Shown: positions 14,218 through 22,863, numbered from the stretch's first letter. The stretch is DNA of 64,000 nt from Methylobacterium sp. C25 (GCF_021352225.1 NZ_JAAUVI010000001.1:902191-966190), one strand, 5' to 3'. Notes: generated by a model from the sequence alone, not told the origin. Numbers and translations are program-made.

Positions 14218-17073
14218 ATGACCCTCATCAAGGAAATCGACTACGGCACGCCGATCCGCGTCAGCGACAAGACGGTGAACCTCACCATCGACGGTGAGCT
14301 GGTCTCCGTCCCGGCGGGCACTTCGGTCATGGCCGCCGCCATGGCGATGGGCACCAAGATCCCGAAGCTCTGCGCGACCGACTCGCTGGAGCCGTTCGGC
14401 TCGTGCCGCATGTGCCTCGTGGAGATCGAGGGCCGCCGCGGCACCCCGGCCTCCTGCACGACGCCGGCCGAAGAAGGCATGATCGTCCACACGCAGACGC
14501 CGAAGCTGGCCCGTCTGCGTAAGGGCGTGATGGAGCTCTACATCTCCGACCACCCGCTGGACTGCCTGACCTGCGCCGCCAATGGCGATTGCGAGTTGCA
14601 GGACACGGCCGGACAGGTCGGCCTGCGCAACGTGCGCTACGGCTACGACGGCGACAACCACGTCAAGCCGACCTCCGAGAAGTACCTGCCGAAGGACGAG
14701 TCGAACGCCTACTTCACCTACGACCCGTCGAAATGCATCGTCTGCAACCGCTGCGTCCGCGCCTGTGAGGAGGTGCAGGGCACCTTTGCGCTGACCATCG
14801 AGGGCCGTGGCTTCGACAGCCGCGTCGCCGCCGGTCCGACGAACTTCATGGAATCCGAGTGCGTGTCCTGCGGCGCCTGCGTTCAGGCGTGCCCGACCGC
14901 GACGCTCCAGGAGAAGTCGATCCACGAATTCGGCCAGCCCGACCATTCCGAGGTCACCACCTGCGCCTATTGCGGCGTCGGCTGCGCCTTCAAGGCGGAG
15001 ATGCAGGGCGACAAGATCGTCCGCATGGTGCCCTACAAGGATGGCAAGGCGAACGAGGGCCATAGTTGCATCAAGGGCCGCTTCGCCTACGGCTATGCCA
15101 CCCACAAGGATCGCATCACCAAGCCGATGATCCGCGCCAAGATCACGGATCCCTGGCAGGAGGTGAGCTGGGAAGAGGCAATCAATCACGCCGCCTCCGA
15201 GTTCAAGCGCATCCAGGCCAAGTACGGCCGCGACTCTGTCGGCGGCATCACGTCGTCCCGCTGCACGAACGAAGAAGCCTATCTCGTCCAGAAGCTGGTC
15301 CGCGCGGCCTTCGGCAACAACAACGTCGATACCTGCGCCCGCGTCTGCCACTCGCCGACCGGCTACGGCCTGATGTCGACGCTCGGCACCTCGGCCGGCA
15401 CGCAGGACTTCAAGTCGGTCGAATACGCCGACGTGATCCTGGTCATCGGTGCCAACCCGACCGACGGCCACCCGGTCTTCGGCTCGCGCATGAAGAAGCG
15501 CCTGCGCGCCGGCGCCCGCCTCATTGTCGCCGATCCGCGCAAGATCGACCTCGTGAAGTCGCCCCACATCAAGGCCGATTATCACCTGCCGCTGAAGCCC
15601 GGCTCCAACGTCGCCTTCATCAACGCCTTCGCCCACGTCATCGTGACGGAAGGCCTGATCGACGAGGCCTATGTCCGCGAGCGCTGCGACCTCGCCGAGT
15701 TCGAGTCCTGGGCTCGCTTCATCGCCGACGAGCGTCACTCGCCGGAGGCCTCCGAGCAGTACACCGGCATCAACCCGGCCGATCTACGCGCTGCGGCCCG
15801 GCTCTACGCCACCGGCGGCAATGCGGGTATCTTCTACGGCCTGGGCGTGACCGAGCACAGCCAGGGCTCGACCATGGTCATGGGCATGGCCAACATCGCC
15901 ATGGCCACCGGCAACATCGGCAAGGAAGGCGCCGGCGTGAACCCGCTGCGCGGCCAGAACAACGTGCAGGGCTCCTGCGACATGGGTTCGTTCCCGCACG
16001 AGCTCACCGGCTACCGCCACGTCTCGGACGACGCCACCCGCGAGACCTTCGAGGCTCTCTGGAACGCCAAGCTCTCGAACGAGCCGGGCCTGCGCATCAC
16101 CAACATGCTGGACGAGGCCGTCGATGGCTCGTTCAAGGGCATGTACATCCAGGGCGAGGACATCGCCCAGTCCGACCCGGACACCCATCACGTGACCTCC
16201 GGCCTCAAGGCCATGGAGTGCATCGTGATCCAGGACATCTTCCTGAACGAGACCGCGAAATACGCCCATGTCTTCCTGCCGGGCGCTTCGTTCCTCGAGA
16301 AGGACGGCACCTTCACCAATGCCGAGCGCCGCATCAGCCGCGTCCGCAAGGTGATGTCGCCGCTCGGTGGCTACGGTGACTGGGAGGGCACGATCCTGCT
16401 CGCCAAGGCACTCGGCTACGAGATGCACTACAACCACCCGAGCGAGATCATGGACGAGATCGCCCGGCTCACCCCGACCTTCACGGGTGTGTCCTATGCC
16501 AAGCTCGACGAGCTCGGCTCGATCCAGTGGCCGTGCAACGACAAGGCGCCGAATGGCACCCCGATGATGCACGTCGACCGGTTCGTGCGCGGCAAGGGTC
16601 GCTTCATGATCACGGAATACGTCGCCACCGATGAGCGGACCGGCGCCAAGTTCCCGCTGATCCTGACCACCGGCCGCATCCTGTCGCAGTACAATGTCGG
16701 CGCGCAGACCCGCCGCACGGAGAACTCGCGCTGGCATGAGGAGGACGTGCTGGAGATCCATCCGTTCGACGCCGAGCTGCGCGGCATCGTCAACGACGAT
16801 CTCGTCGCGCTGGAGAGCCGCTCGGGCGACATCGCCCTCAAGGCGAAGATCACCGAGCGGATGCAGCCGGGTGTGGTCTACACCACCTTCCACCACGCCA
16901 AGACCGGCGCCAACGTCATCACCACCGACTATTCGGACTGGGCGACCAACTGCCCCGAATACAAAGTGACGGCGGTGCAGGTGCGGCGCACGAACCGTCC
17001 GTCGGATTGGCAGGCGAAGTTCTACGAGGAGGACTTCTCGCTGACCCGCATCGCCCAGGCAGCGGCAGAGTAA
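14218..17073 (+). CDS. fdsA: NAD-dependent formate dehydrogenase alpha (catalytic) subunit
   Basis: A 951-residue molybdopterin enzyme that oxidises formate to CO2 in the cytoplasm. Cofactor sites appear in order. A plant-type [2Fe-2S] site uses Cys52, 63, 66 and 80. A His/Cys [4Fe-4S] site uses His112, Cys116, 119 and 125. Two ferredoxin-type [4Fe-4S] motifs follow: CIVCNRCVRAC at 173-183 and CVSCGACVQAC at 215-225. The cluster next to the Mo site uses Cys249, 252, 256 and 284. The probable Mo-ligand Cys378 is in ARVCHSPTGYG, so this is not a selenocysteine enzyme. The C-terminal cap (HPFDAELRGIVNDDLV) closes the pterin site. Mo rather than W is likely from the similarity to Fdh2 of Methylorubrum, but sequence alone does not prove it. 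Confidence 0.94.
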   Translation: MTLIKEIDYGTPIRVSDKTVNLTIDGELVSVPAGTSVMAAAMAMGTKIPKLCATDSLEPFGSCRMCLVEIEGRRGTPASCTTPAEEGMIVHTQTPKLARLRKGVMELYISDHPLDCLTCAANGDCELQDTAGQVGLRNVRYGYDGDNHVKPTSEKYLPKDESNAYFTYDPSKCIVCNRCVRACEEVQGTFALTIEGRGFDSRVAAGPTNFMESECVSCGACVQACPTATLQEKSIHEFGQPDHSEVTTCAYCGVGCAFKAEMQGDKIVRMVPYKDGKANEGHSCIKGRFAYGYATHKDRITKPMIRAKITDPWQEVSWEEAINHAASEFKRIQAKYGRDSVGGITSSRCTNEEAYLVQKLVRAAFGNNNVDTCARVCHSPTGYGLMSTLGTSAGTQDFKSVEYADVILVIGANPTDGHPVFGSRMKKRLRAGARLIVADPRKIDLVKSPHIKADYHLPLKPGSNVAFINAFAHVIVTEGLIDEAYVRERCDLAEFESWARFIADERHSPEASEQYTGINPADLRAAARLYATGGNAGIFYGLGVTEHSQGSTMVMGMANIAMATGNIGKEGAGVNPLRGQNNVQGSCDMGSFPHELTGYRHVSDDATRETFEALWNAKLSNEPGLRITNMLDEAVDGSFKGMYIQGEDIAQSDPDTHHVTSGLKAMECIVIQDIFLNETAKYAHVFLPGASFLEKDGTFTNAERRISRVRKVMSPLGGYGDWEGTILLAKALGYEMHYNHPSEIMDEIARLTPTFTGVSYAKLDELGSIQWPCNDKAPNGTPMMHVDRFVRGKGRFMITEYVATDERTGAKFPLILTTGRILSQYNVGAQTRRTENSRWHEEDVLEIHPFDAELRGIVNDDLVALESRSGDIALKAKITERMQPGVVYTTFHHAKTGANVITTDYSDWATNCPEYKVTAVQVRRTNRPSDWQAKFYEEDFSLTRIAQAAAE

Positions 17074-17083
17074 GCGTAAGACA

Positions 17084-17374
17084 ATGGGCGCAGCGACCAA
17101 CCAAGACCGGCTCGTCCGGATGGCCAACCAGATCGCCGCCTTCTTCCGGACCTATCCGGAAGAAGAGGCGGTCGCCGGAATCCACAAGCACCTCGTCGCC
17201 TTCTGGGCACCGAAGATGATCCGCGACCTCGTCGCGCACATCCCGGCAGCGGGCGACAAGCTCGATGCCTACGTCATCAAGGCTCTGGGCGAGGTGCCGA
17301 CCGGGCAGAGCCCGGTGCGCCCGGCGACGCACGATCCTCAGCTCGCCGGCCAGGGTGCCAGCGACGCGGGCTGA
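17084..17374 (+). CDS. fdsD: NAD-dependent formate dehydrogenase delta subunit
   Basis: A 96-residue soluble protein ten bases behind fdsA. The sequence RLVRMANQIAAFFRTYPEEEAVAGIHKHLVAFWAPKMI is characteristic of FdsD, which is needed for assembly or stability of the Fds complex. It has no cofactor motif. It closes the operon and is followed by a hairpin shared with the convergent small gene. Confidence 0.9.
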   Translation: MGAATNQDRLVRMANQIAAFFRTYPEEEAVAGIHKHLVAFWAPKMIRDLVAHIPAAGDKLDAYVIKALGEVPTGQSPVRPATHDPQLAGQGASDAG

Positions 17375-17391
17375 TACGGGACGAACCCTAG

Positions 17392-17409
17392 CCTGGCCTC
17401 TAGGCCAGG
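17392..17409. terminator. Shared hairpin between fdsD and the convergent 57-aa gene
   Basis: A perfect 8-bp stem, CCTGGCCT / AGGCCAGG, with a two-base tip lies 18 bases after the fdsD stop. The stop codon of the minus-strand gene (17400-17402) is inside it. No T-run follows on the plus strand. It probably marks the 3' end of both convergent transcripts. Confidence 0.55.
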
Positions 17410-17573
17410 TAGCCGGCGGCCCTCAAATCATCTTCGAGAGCGCGATAGAGCCCGGCAAGGGGATCATCCTTGCCGGGGCTGATCGTCGCCTCATCGCTCT
17501 CGACCATGACAGCAAGGTCAGGGATCGCGATGGCGGGCGGGCGGATGAAGACGGATAGCAGCCTATACAGCAT
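17400..17573 (-). CDS. Conserved-looking 57-residue protein of unknown function
   Basis: This gene is too short for usual length cut-offs, but the signals are good. ATG at 17573 has GGGAGG five bases upstream. The frame runs 57 codons to TAG, with codon use like neighbouring genes. The protein starts MLYRLLSVFIRPPAIAIPD and ends DPLAGLYRALEDDLRAAGYL; the second half is acidic and helical. No signal peptide or metal site is evident. It converges on the fds operon. Function unknown; a partner role for formate dehydrogenase is possible only by position. Confidence 0.7.
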   Translation of the reverse strand: MLYRLLSVFIRPPAIAIPDLAVMVESDEATISPGKDDPLAGLYRALEDDLRAAGYLA

Positions 17574-17839
17574 CAGCGCCTCCCAAGCTTATCCTTAACG
17601 CAGCTTGACCATTCGCGTTCCGGCGAAGCCGTGTGCCATGAGAGCAGCCCCGGCCACGCTGCGCGGTTCGGATGCCGCACAACCCGTCCCAACCGACAGC
17701 TGAGGGATCCTCACGATGCCGGAAACCCGACGTTAGGGACAACGGCATTCATCGGCGAAAATCAGCCGGCTCATGAGGGCCCGTAAAAGGTTCGCGCTCT
17801 ACAACCCAGGTAACCCCTCGCGCCTGGGAGCGCCCACCG

Positions 17840-19357
17840 ATGGTTCTGCCAGTCCGCATCGCGAGCCTGCTTCGCTCGGCGCGCACCTGGATCGCGCTCG
17901 GTATCCTCGCGCCGACCGGCATGCTGCTCCTGTCGGGGCTGATGCTGCTCGACATGCGCAGGGACGCCTGGGACAAGGCGGAGCAGACCTCCACGAACCT
18001 CCTGCAGGTCATCGCGCGCGACATTGCCCGCAACGTCGAGCTCTTCGACCTCTCCCTGCAGGCCGTGGTGGAGAACCTCCGCACACCGGGGATCGACGGG
18101 ATCGATCCGGCGATGCGCCAGCTCGTGCTGTTCGATCGCGCCGCCACGGCGAAGGACATGGGAGTCCTGCTCGTCATCGACGAGCATGGCGACATCGCCA
18201 TCGACGCGCGCGCCCTGCCGCCACGCAAATCGAACTATGCCGACCGCGACTATTTCCTGGCTCACAAGAACCAGACCGGCCTCGGGCTCTATATCGGGCA
18301 CCCCCTGATCTCGCGGCTGACCGGCCAGCGCATGATTCCGTTCAGCCGGCGCGTCAACAAGCCGGACGGCTCCTTCGGGGGCGTCGTGCTGGGGACGATG
18401 AATCTCGCCTACTTTTCCCATCTGTTCGATCAGATCGGTCTGGGACAGGACGGCGCGATCAACCTTTATCTGCGGGATGGGACCCGCATCATGCGGCAAC
18501 CTTTCGTCGACGCGGATATCGGTGCGAGCCTCGCCGGCACGCCGATCTTCGCGAGATTCACGAGCCAGCGCTCCGGCAACGTCGTGAGGACCTCTGTCCG
18601 AGACGGGATCGAGCGATACTACGCCTTTACCCGCATCGCGGACCTGCCCCTGATCCTCAACGTCGCCCTGTCGACGCGTGAGATCGAGGCCGAATGGCGG
18701 ACCAAGGCCCTGGTCATTGGGGCCGCCGTCCTCACCCTATGCGGATTGGCCATCGCTCTGTCGCTGCTCTTCGGACGGGAACTCGGGCGCCGGGCCGCGA
18801 TGCAGGTCGAGCTGGCCCGGCTCTCGCGCACGGATCCGCTGACCGGCCTCGCCAACCGCCGTAGCTTCGAGGATGCCCTTGAAGGGGCCGCCAGGGACGC
18901 CCGACGCACCGGACTGCCCGTCTCGCTGCTCGTGGTCGATGCCGATCACTTCAAGCGCTACAACGACCGCTACGGGCACGCCGTCGGCGACGAAGTGCTG
19001 CGAGAGCTCGCGCGGCGCCTTTCCGCAAGCGTGCATCGGCCGAACGACATGGTCTGCCGCGTCGGAGGCGAGGAATTCGTCCTGCTGCTGCCGGCGACCG
19101 ATGCGGCCGGCGCGCTGCGTGTCGCGGACGAGGTCCACGAGCAGATGAAGGGCCTGACGGTGCCCTCGGCCGGCATCGGGAGAGGCGCGGTCACGGTGAG
19201 CATCGGGGTCGCCTCCGGTATCGACGACCCAGATCTCTTCCGCCGGGCAGATACGGCCCTCTACGAGGCCAAGGCGACCGGCCGGAACCGCACGTGTCGT
19301 GCGCCGGAGGCTCCAATCCGTCCGGAAGTCCGCGCTCTCCGGCTGGTGGGAGCCTGA
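17840..19357 (+). CDS. Membrane-bound diguanylate cyclase with periplasmic dCache sensor
   Basis: A 505-residue c-di-GMP synthase. A first TM helix lies at about 18-40. The extracytoplasmic PDC/dCache sensor spans about 41-285 (YADRDYFLAHKNQTGLGLYIGHPL is a typical PDC segment). A second TM helix lies at about 292-312, then a GGDEF domain from RTDPLTGLANRRSFE to the end. The active-site loop is VGGEEF, so catalysis should be intact. No RxxD product-inhibition site is visible directly before it. It stands alone between formate dehydrogenase and a LysR gene. The ligand is unknown. Confidence 0.88.
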   Translation: MVLPVRIASLLRSARTWIALGILAPTGMLLLSGLMLLDMRRDAWDKAEQTSTNLLQVIARDIARNVELFDLSLQAVVENLRTPGIDGIDPAMRQLVLFDRAATAKDMGVLLVIDEHGDIAIDARALPPRKSNYADRDYFLAHKNQTGLGLYIGHPLISRLTGQRMIPFSRRVNKPDGSFGGVVLGTMNLAYFSHLFDQIGLGQDGAINLYLRDGTRIMRQPFVDADIGASLAGTPIFARFTSQRSGNVVRTSVRDGIERYYAFTRIADLPLILNVALSTREIEAEWRTKALVIGAAVLTLCGLAIALSLLFGRELGRRAAMQVELARLSRTDPLTGLANRRSFEDALEGAARDARRTGLPVSLLVVDADHFKRYNDRYGHAVGDEVLRELARRLSASVHRPNDMVCRVGGEEFVLLLPATDAAGALRVADEVHEQMKGLTVPSAGIGRGAVTVSIGVASGIDDPDLFRRADTALYEAKATGRNRTCRAPEAPIRPEVRALRLVGA

Positions 19358-19460
19358 CAGGCAGGGCGTTGAGGGCGGCCCCGTCCTCCGTTTTCGGCTG
19401 TTGAGCCGATTGGTACATCTGCTACCACCGTGAAGTCCGCTGCCGCGGACGGCCCGGCCG

Positions 19461-20387
19461 GTGGACGCGGTGATCGAAAAGCTGGACTACCTGCTCGCGC
19501 TCTCTCGCGAGGAGCATTTCGGGCGCGCGGCGGAAGCCTGCAACATCAGCCAGCAGACCCTCTCCGCCGGCGTGAAGCAGCTGGAGAACCGCTTCGGCGT
19601 GCAGCTCGTGCGGCGCGGCTCGCGCTTCCAGGGCTTCACCCCCGAGGGCGAGCGCGTGCTGGCCTGGGCGCGCCGCATCGTCGCCGATGCCCGCGCCATG
19701 CACGAGGACGTCTCCACGCTCAAGCGCGGCCTCGCCGGAACCCTGCGCATCGCCGCCGTGCCAACGGCACTCCCGATGGTCGCCGCCCTGACCACGCCCT
19801 TCCGCAAGCGCCATCCCGGCGTGCGCTTCTCCATCGAGTCCACCACCTCTGCCGACATCTTCCAGCTCCTCGATGGGCTCGAGGCCGATGCGGGACTGAC
19901 CTATCTCGACAACGAGCCGACCGGCCGGGTCATCACCGTGCCGCTCTATACCGAACATTATCGCCTGCTCACGGCGGCCGGCGGACCCTACGACGACCGC
20001 GACTCGATCACCTGGGCCGAGGCCGGCCGCGTGCCCCTCTGCCTGCTGACGCCGAACATGCAGAACCGGCGTATCATCGATCAGCAGCTCCGTATCGCCG
20101 GGGCCGAGCCGGCACCGACTCTCGAATCCAACTCGATGATCGTGCTGATGACCCATGTGCGCACCCTGCAATGGGCGAGCATCATGCCAGCGATCCTCGC
20201 CGACGCGCTCGGGCCGACGGAGGGCGTGCGCTCGATTCCCATCGTCGAGCCTGACCTGACCCACGTCATCGGCCTCGTCGCGCCACGCCGCGAGCCGGCG
20301 ACACCGATGGTGACGGCGCTGGTCGCCATCGCGCGCACGATCGCGGGTACGCTCGACCAGATGGGCACCGGCGGCCGGCGCAGCTGA
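19461..20387 (+). CDS. LysR-family transcriptional regulator
   Basis: A 308-residue LTTR. The N-terminal winged helix-turn-helix is LDYLLALSREEHFGRAAEACNISQQTLSAGVKQLENRFGVQLV. A linker helix and the two-lobed periplasmic-binding-protein-like effector domain begin at LAGTLRIAAVPTALP. GTG at 19461 (or GTG 19470) is the start. Fds-type formate dehydrogenases elsewhere are controlled by a LysR protein (FdsR), usually encoded beside the operon. Here the gene lies 2 kb downstream beyond the GGDEF gene, so that role is plausible but unproven. Confidence 0.85.
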   Translation: MDAVIEKLDYLLALSREEHFGRAAEACNISQQTLSAGVKQLENRFGVQLVRRGSRFQGFTPEGERVLAWARRIVADARAMHEDVSTLKRGLAGTLRIAAVPTALPMVAALTTPFRKRHPGVRFSIESTTSADIFQLLDGLEADAGLTYLDNEPTGRVITVPLYTEHYRLLTAAGGPYDDRDSITWAEAGRVPLCLLTPNMQNRRIIDQQLRIAGAEPAPTLESNSMIVLMTHVRTLQWASIMPAILADALGPTEGVRSIPIVEPDLTHVIGLVAPRREPATPMVTALVAIARTIAGTLDQMGTGGRRS

Positions 20388-20413
20388 CGGTAGGGGTGGC
20401 TTCGGCCGGCCGC

Positions 20414-20439
20414 ATCCCGGATAAGATCGCATCCGGGAT
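20414..20439. terminator. Hairpin after the LysR gene
   Basis: ATCCCGGAT at 20414-20422 pairs perfectly with ATCCGGGAT at 20431-20439 around an eight-base loop, 27 bases past the LysR stop and 32 bases before the next start. There is no T-run. It may be a terminator or lie in the leader of the next gene. Confidence 0.45.
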
Positions 20440-20470
20440 CCACGCCAACGAGAGGATTCGAGCGCCGCGC

Positions 20471-21004
20471 ATGAAGGCCTCCACCCTGTTTCTCGGCTTT
20501 ACCCTCGTCGTCCTCGTCGCGGCGGCCGGTGGCCTGTGGCAGTCGTTCAGCCCAAGCGCACCGAGGCCTGCCACGCCATCCTCCGTGGCGGAAGCGCCTG
20601 CGCTGCAGCCGAAACCGCTGCAGCCCAACCTGGCTGAACCCGCCGAGCCTGGCGTGCGCTCGGTCTATCCCGGCGGACGACCAACGGCGGCTGCGCGGCC
20701 AGTTACCCCGGAGAGCGCCCCGCCCTCCCCCACGGAACGGCAAGCTCCGCTAACCGCCCCGGGTCCCGTAGAGGCGGCGCCATCTCCCGAGCAGCAGGCG
20801 GCCATGCCGCAGGCCGCGCCGGAGGGAGACGGGATCGACCTGAACTCGGCGCCGGTCGAGGCTCTGAACAGTCTCGGGGCCGGCATGATCGGCAAAACCA
20901 TCATCGCGAACCGGCCCTACGCCTCGCCGGACGACCTCGTCACGCGGCGCGTGCTCAAGCGGCAGGACTACGAGATCATCAAACCGCACGTGGTCGCTCG
21001 GTAG
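20471..21004 (+). CDS. Membrane-anchored protein with C-terminal helix-hairpin-helix domain
   Basis: A 177-residue protein. One N-terminal hydrophobic segment (FLGFTLVVLVAAAGGLW) is followed by about 90 residues rich in Pro and Ala. The C-terminal HhH segment is GIDLNSAPVEALNSLGAGMIGKTIIANRPYASPDDLV. ComEA-type domains of this form bind DNA or mediate contacts. The long disordered linker suggests the domain reaches through the periplasm from an inner-membrane anchor. It is not full ComEA, and no competence genes are adjacent. Confidence 0.75.
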   Translation: MKASTLFLGFTLVVLVAAAGGLWQSFSPSAPRPATPSSVAEAPALQPKPLQPNLAEPAEPGVRSVYPGGRPTAAARPVTPESAPPSPTERQAPLTAPGPVEAAPSPEQQAAMPQAAPEGDGIDLNSAPVEALNSLGAGMIGKTIIANRPYASPDDLVTRRVLKRQDYEIIKPHVVAR

Positions 21005-21015
21005 GGCGCGGCCCG

Positions 21016-21393
21016 TCAGTGCAGGGCGAGCGAGGCGCCAGGGGCTTCGCCGTCCGGAACGGTCGCACCGGATGCAGACAGCCCGAGTGCGTCGGCGGCA
21101 CGGTGGATGCGGAGCTCGGCCTCGGCGGCACGCCCCTCGAGGGCCTCGGCAAGGCGGCTGCCGGCCTCGACTTGGTCGCGCAGCGCGCGGATCTCAGCCT
21201 GCGCCTCCGAAGCAGCGGCCTCGGCTTGGTCCAACTCCGCACGCATGGCCGCGTTCTCATCGGACAGGGCATCGAGCAGCAGGCTCATCTGGGCTGCGCG
21301 CGCCTCGGCGTGCTCCGAGCGCTCGTTGGCTGCCCGGACGCGCTCGACGACCAGCGTGAGCAGCCCCAGCAACTCCTGCATCCTGGCCTTCAT
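21016..21393 (-). CDS. Coiled-coil protein of unknown function
   Basis: A 125-residue protein dominated by heptad-like, Ala/Glu-rich helix from about residue 15 to 105 (RVRAANERSEHAEARAAQM, ENAAMRAELDQAEAAASEAQ). ATG 21393 was chosen because GGAGA stands seven bases before it; the frame is open to 21492. It converges on the HhH gene with 11 bases between. No signal peptide or other domain was seen. Confidence 0.6.
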   Translation of the reverse strand: MKARMQELLGLLTLVVERVRAANERSEHAEARAAQMSLLLDALSDENAAMRAELDQAEAAASEAQAEIRALRDQVEAGSRLAEALEGRAAEAELRIHRAADALGLSASGATVPDGEAPGASLALH

Positions 21394-21926
21394 TGCGGGT
21401 CTCCAGCACTCCTCGTTCTCCATGACACGAGCGCCGTGTTGCGGCCAAGCTGTCGCCTCAAAATCGCGCTTTAGCGCCGGATTGGGTTGCACTGCGGCGT
21501 CGAATGGCTAAGCTTCTGCTGTGCTCCGGCGCTTTCGAAACCGATTCGATGGGGATCGGCGATCGGGACGATGTATCCGAAGCAGCACCGCGCCGACCGG
21601 CGCCGCGCGATCCTGGACCTTAACTTTCGCCAGGCTCGCAACCGGCCTTTTTGGCTGAAATCACCATCCCGACGCGTCGGATGAAACCCGGCGCGCGCAA
21701 CAAGCATTAACGCTCACCGCCCGAACGCGTCCGCGAGTTTGGGACGACCTTCGCGCGCGACATGCGTGTCGCGAGCATTTCCGAAGCACGTGCTTTGAAA
21801 CTCACCGACGGTGCTTCGGCGTGAGGGGAGAAGCCACGAGGCACATTCGCCGGACGGGTCACGACCCGCCTCGCCACTGTATCCGCGTTTCAGAACCGCC
21901 GAGACTTCCCGAACCAAGGAGCCCCC
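21394..21926. other. Long intergenic region with nested inverted repeats
   Basis: These 533 bases lie between divergent genes and show no convincing gene. A 37-codon frame starting near 21570 is Arg-rich and lacks a ribosome site. Inverted repeats cluster near 21756-21819: CGCGACA/TGTCGCG (21756-21773), the 12-base palindrome AAGCACGTGCTT (21784-21795), and CCGAAGCAC/GTGCTTCGG (21781-21789 with 21811-21819). They could be operators or an RNA structure in the leader of the 21927 gene. Confidence 0.4.
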
Positions 21927-22184
21927 ATGCCCCTTCATTCCCGACGTCTTCTGTCCAAGGCAGCGCTCGCCATCGAGGGCCGGATTTCGATCAAGCAGAA
22001 CACCACCCGCGACTGGCCGCGGGACCATGCCCGCCTGCGGGTGCTCGAGCGCAGGGGCAACCTTCGCTGGGTCGGCACGCAGGCCGGCCCGCATCTCGGC
22101 GGCACCTACGCCGTCTGGCAGATCACCGACGAAGGCCGTACCCGCGTGGCCACCTGGGAGCCGGACAGTATCGAGATCGGCTGA
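21927..22184 (+). CDS. Small basic protein of unknown function
   Basis: An 85-residue protein with a good ribosome site (AAGGAGCCCCC directly before ATG). The sequence combines a basic N-terminus (LHSRRLLSKAALAIEGRISIKQ) with RLRVLERRGNLRWVGTQAG and ITDEGRTRVATWE. The latter resembles a small winged-helix or wHTH end, but I cannot name the family. No membrane segment. Confidence 0.6.
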   Translation: MPLHSRRLLSKAALAIEGRISIKQNTTRDWPRDHARLRVLERRGNLRWVGTQAGPHLGGTYAVWQITDEGRTRVATWEPDSIEIG

Positions 22185-22194
22185 TCCGGCCGGA

Positions 22195-22479
22195 TCAGGC
22201 CGGCGCCATCGCGGGCGTCTTGACCGGCGAGGATCGGAAGAGGGCCGTGCAAGCCGTGTCGCGGTGCATGCTGAGGATCGAGGCCCGGTCGAGATCCGGG
22301 TTCTCGGCGAGCACGCGGCGGACGTCCTCGACGACCTTCTGGTAGCGCACCGGATCGTAATCCTTCTCCAGCGGGCTGACGGCGATATAGGCCTCGACGA
22401 CGAGAATGCGTTCGCAGCGATCATGGTCGAGTTCGACCGCGACCCAGGCGGATTTGATCAGGCGATTGGCAGCAAGCAT
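22195..22479 (-). CDS. 94-residue protein of unknown function
   Basis: ATG 22479 has a strong GGAGGT six bases upstream, so the longer open frame to 22653 is not used. The protein reads as a soluble domain with strand-like segments (SAWVAVELDHD, RILVVEAYIAVS) and a helical region (PVRYQKVVEDVRRVLAEN). No motif is recognised. It converges with the 21927 gene, with 10 bases between the stops. Confidence 0.65.
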   Translation of the reverse strand: MLAANRLIKSAWVAVELDHDRCERILVVEAYIAVSPLEKDYDPVRYQKVVEDVRRVLAENPDLDRASILSMHRDTACTALFRSSPVKTPAMAPA

Positions 22480-22611
22480 GGGCAGACCTCCGAATTGGGC
22501 CCACTTCTGTGGCGGGCTCGTTTTCGGAGCATGAACCCTGCCGGTGCAGGTGCCAAGGCCCGCGAGCCGGCCGACCCGCCGAATTCGCGAATCACCTCGT
22601 CGGCACAACGA

Positions 22612-22646
22612 AAACGGCCCGCTTCGAAACGCGAAGCGGGCCGTTT
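22612..22646 (-). terminator. Rho-independent terminator of the 65-aa gene
   Basis: A perfect 15-bp stem (AAACGGCCCGCTTCG and its complement, five-base loop) lies 20 bases past the stop of the minus-strand gene. Read on the minus strand it ends in TTTT. This is the clearest intrinsic terminator in the first half of the window. Confidence 0.85.
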
Positions 22647-22665
22647 GCTGCAATCCGGGACGAGA

Positions 22666-22863
22666 TCAACGGGCCGGAACCGACCTTACCTGGTTGAAGG
22701 CGACGACGTTGTCGTTGCTGGACCCACCGTTGTCCCGGACGGCGTCGTCCTTCGCCGCGTTGCCCTGATTGATCCAGCGAACCACCTTGTCGTCGCTATG
22801 TCGGCCCAGGCGGCGGCTACGTTGGCGCGCGGCCCAAGCCGGTAACGTCTCACTGTGTCGCAT
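22666..22863 (-). CDS. Small basic 65-residue protein with its own terminator
   Basis: ATG 22863 has GAGGGG seven bases upstream, and the gene ends in front of a strong intrinsic terminator, so it is a compact stand-alone unit. The protein is basic in its first half (AARQRSRRLGRHSDDKVVRW) and Asn/Asp-rich in the second (NDNVVAFNQVR). I do not recognise a family. It might bind nucleic acid, judged only by composition. Confidence 0.6.
   Translation of the reverse strand: MRHSETLPAWAARQRSRRLGRHSDDKVVRWINQGNAAKDDAVRDNGGSSNDNVVAFNQVRSVPAR

Noticed and set aside
13029..14231. 400-codon minus-strand frame opposite fdsB
   Set aside because: Shadow of fdsB; no domain or start signal.
14164..17127. 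Long minus-strand frames opposite fdsA (14164-15738 and 15784-17127)
   Set aside because: Composition-driven shadows of fdsA codons; no motif, no ribosome site, and the opposite strand encodes all cofactor sites of a known enzyme.
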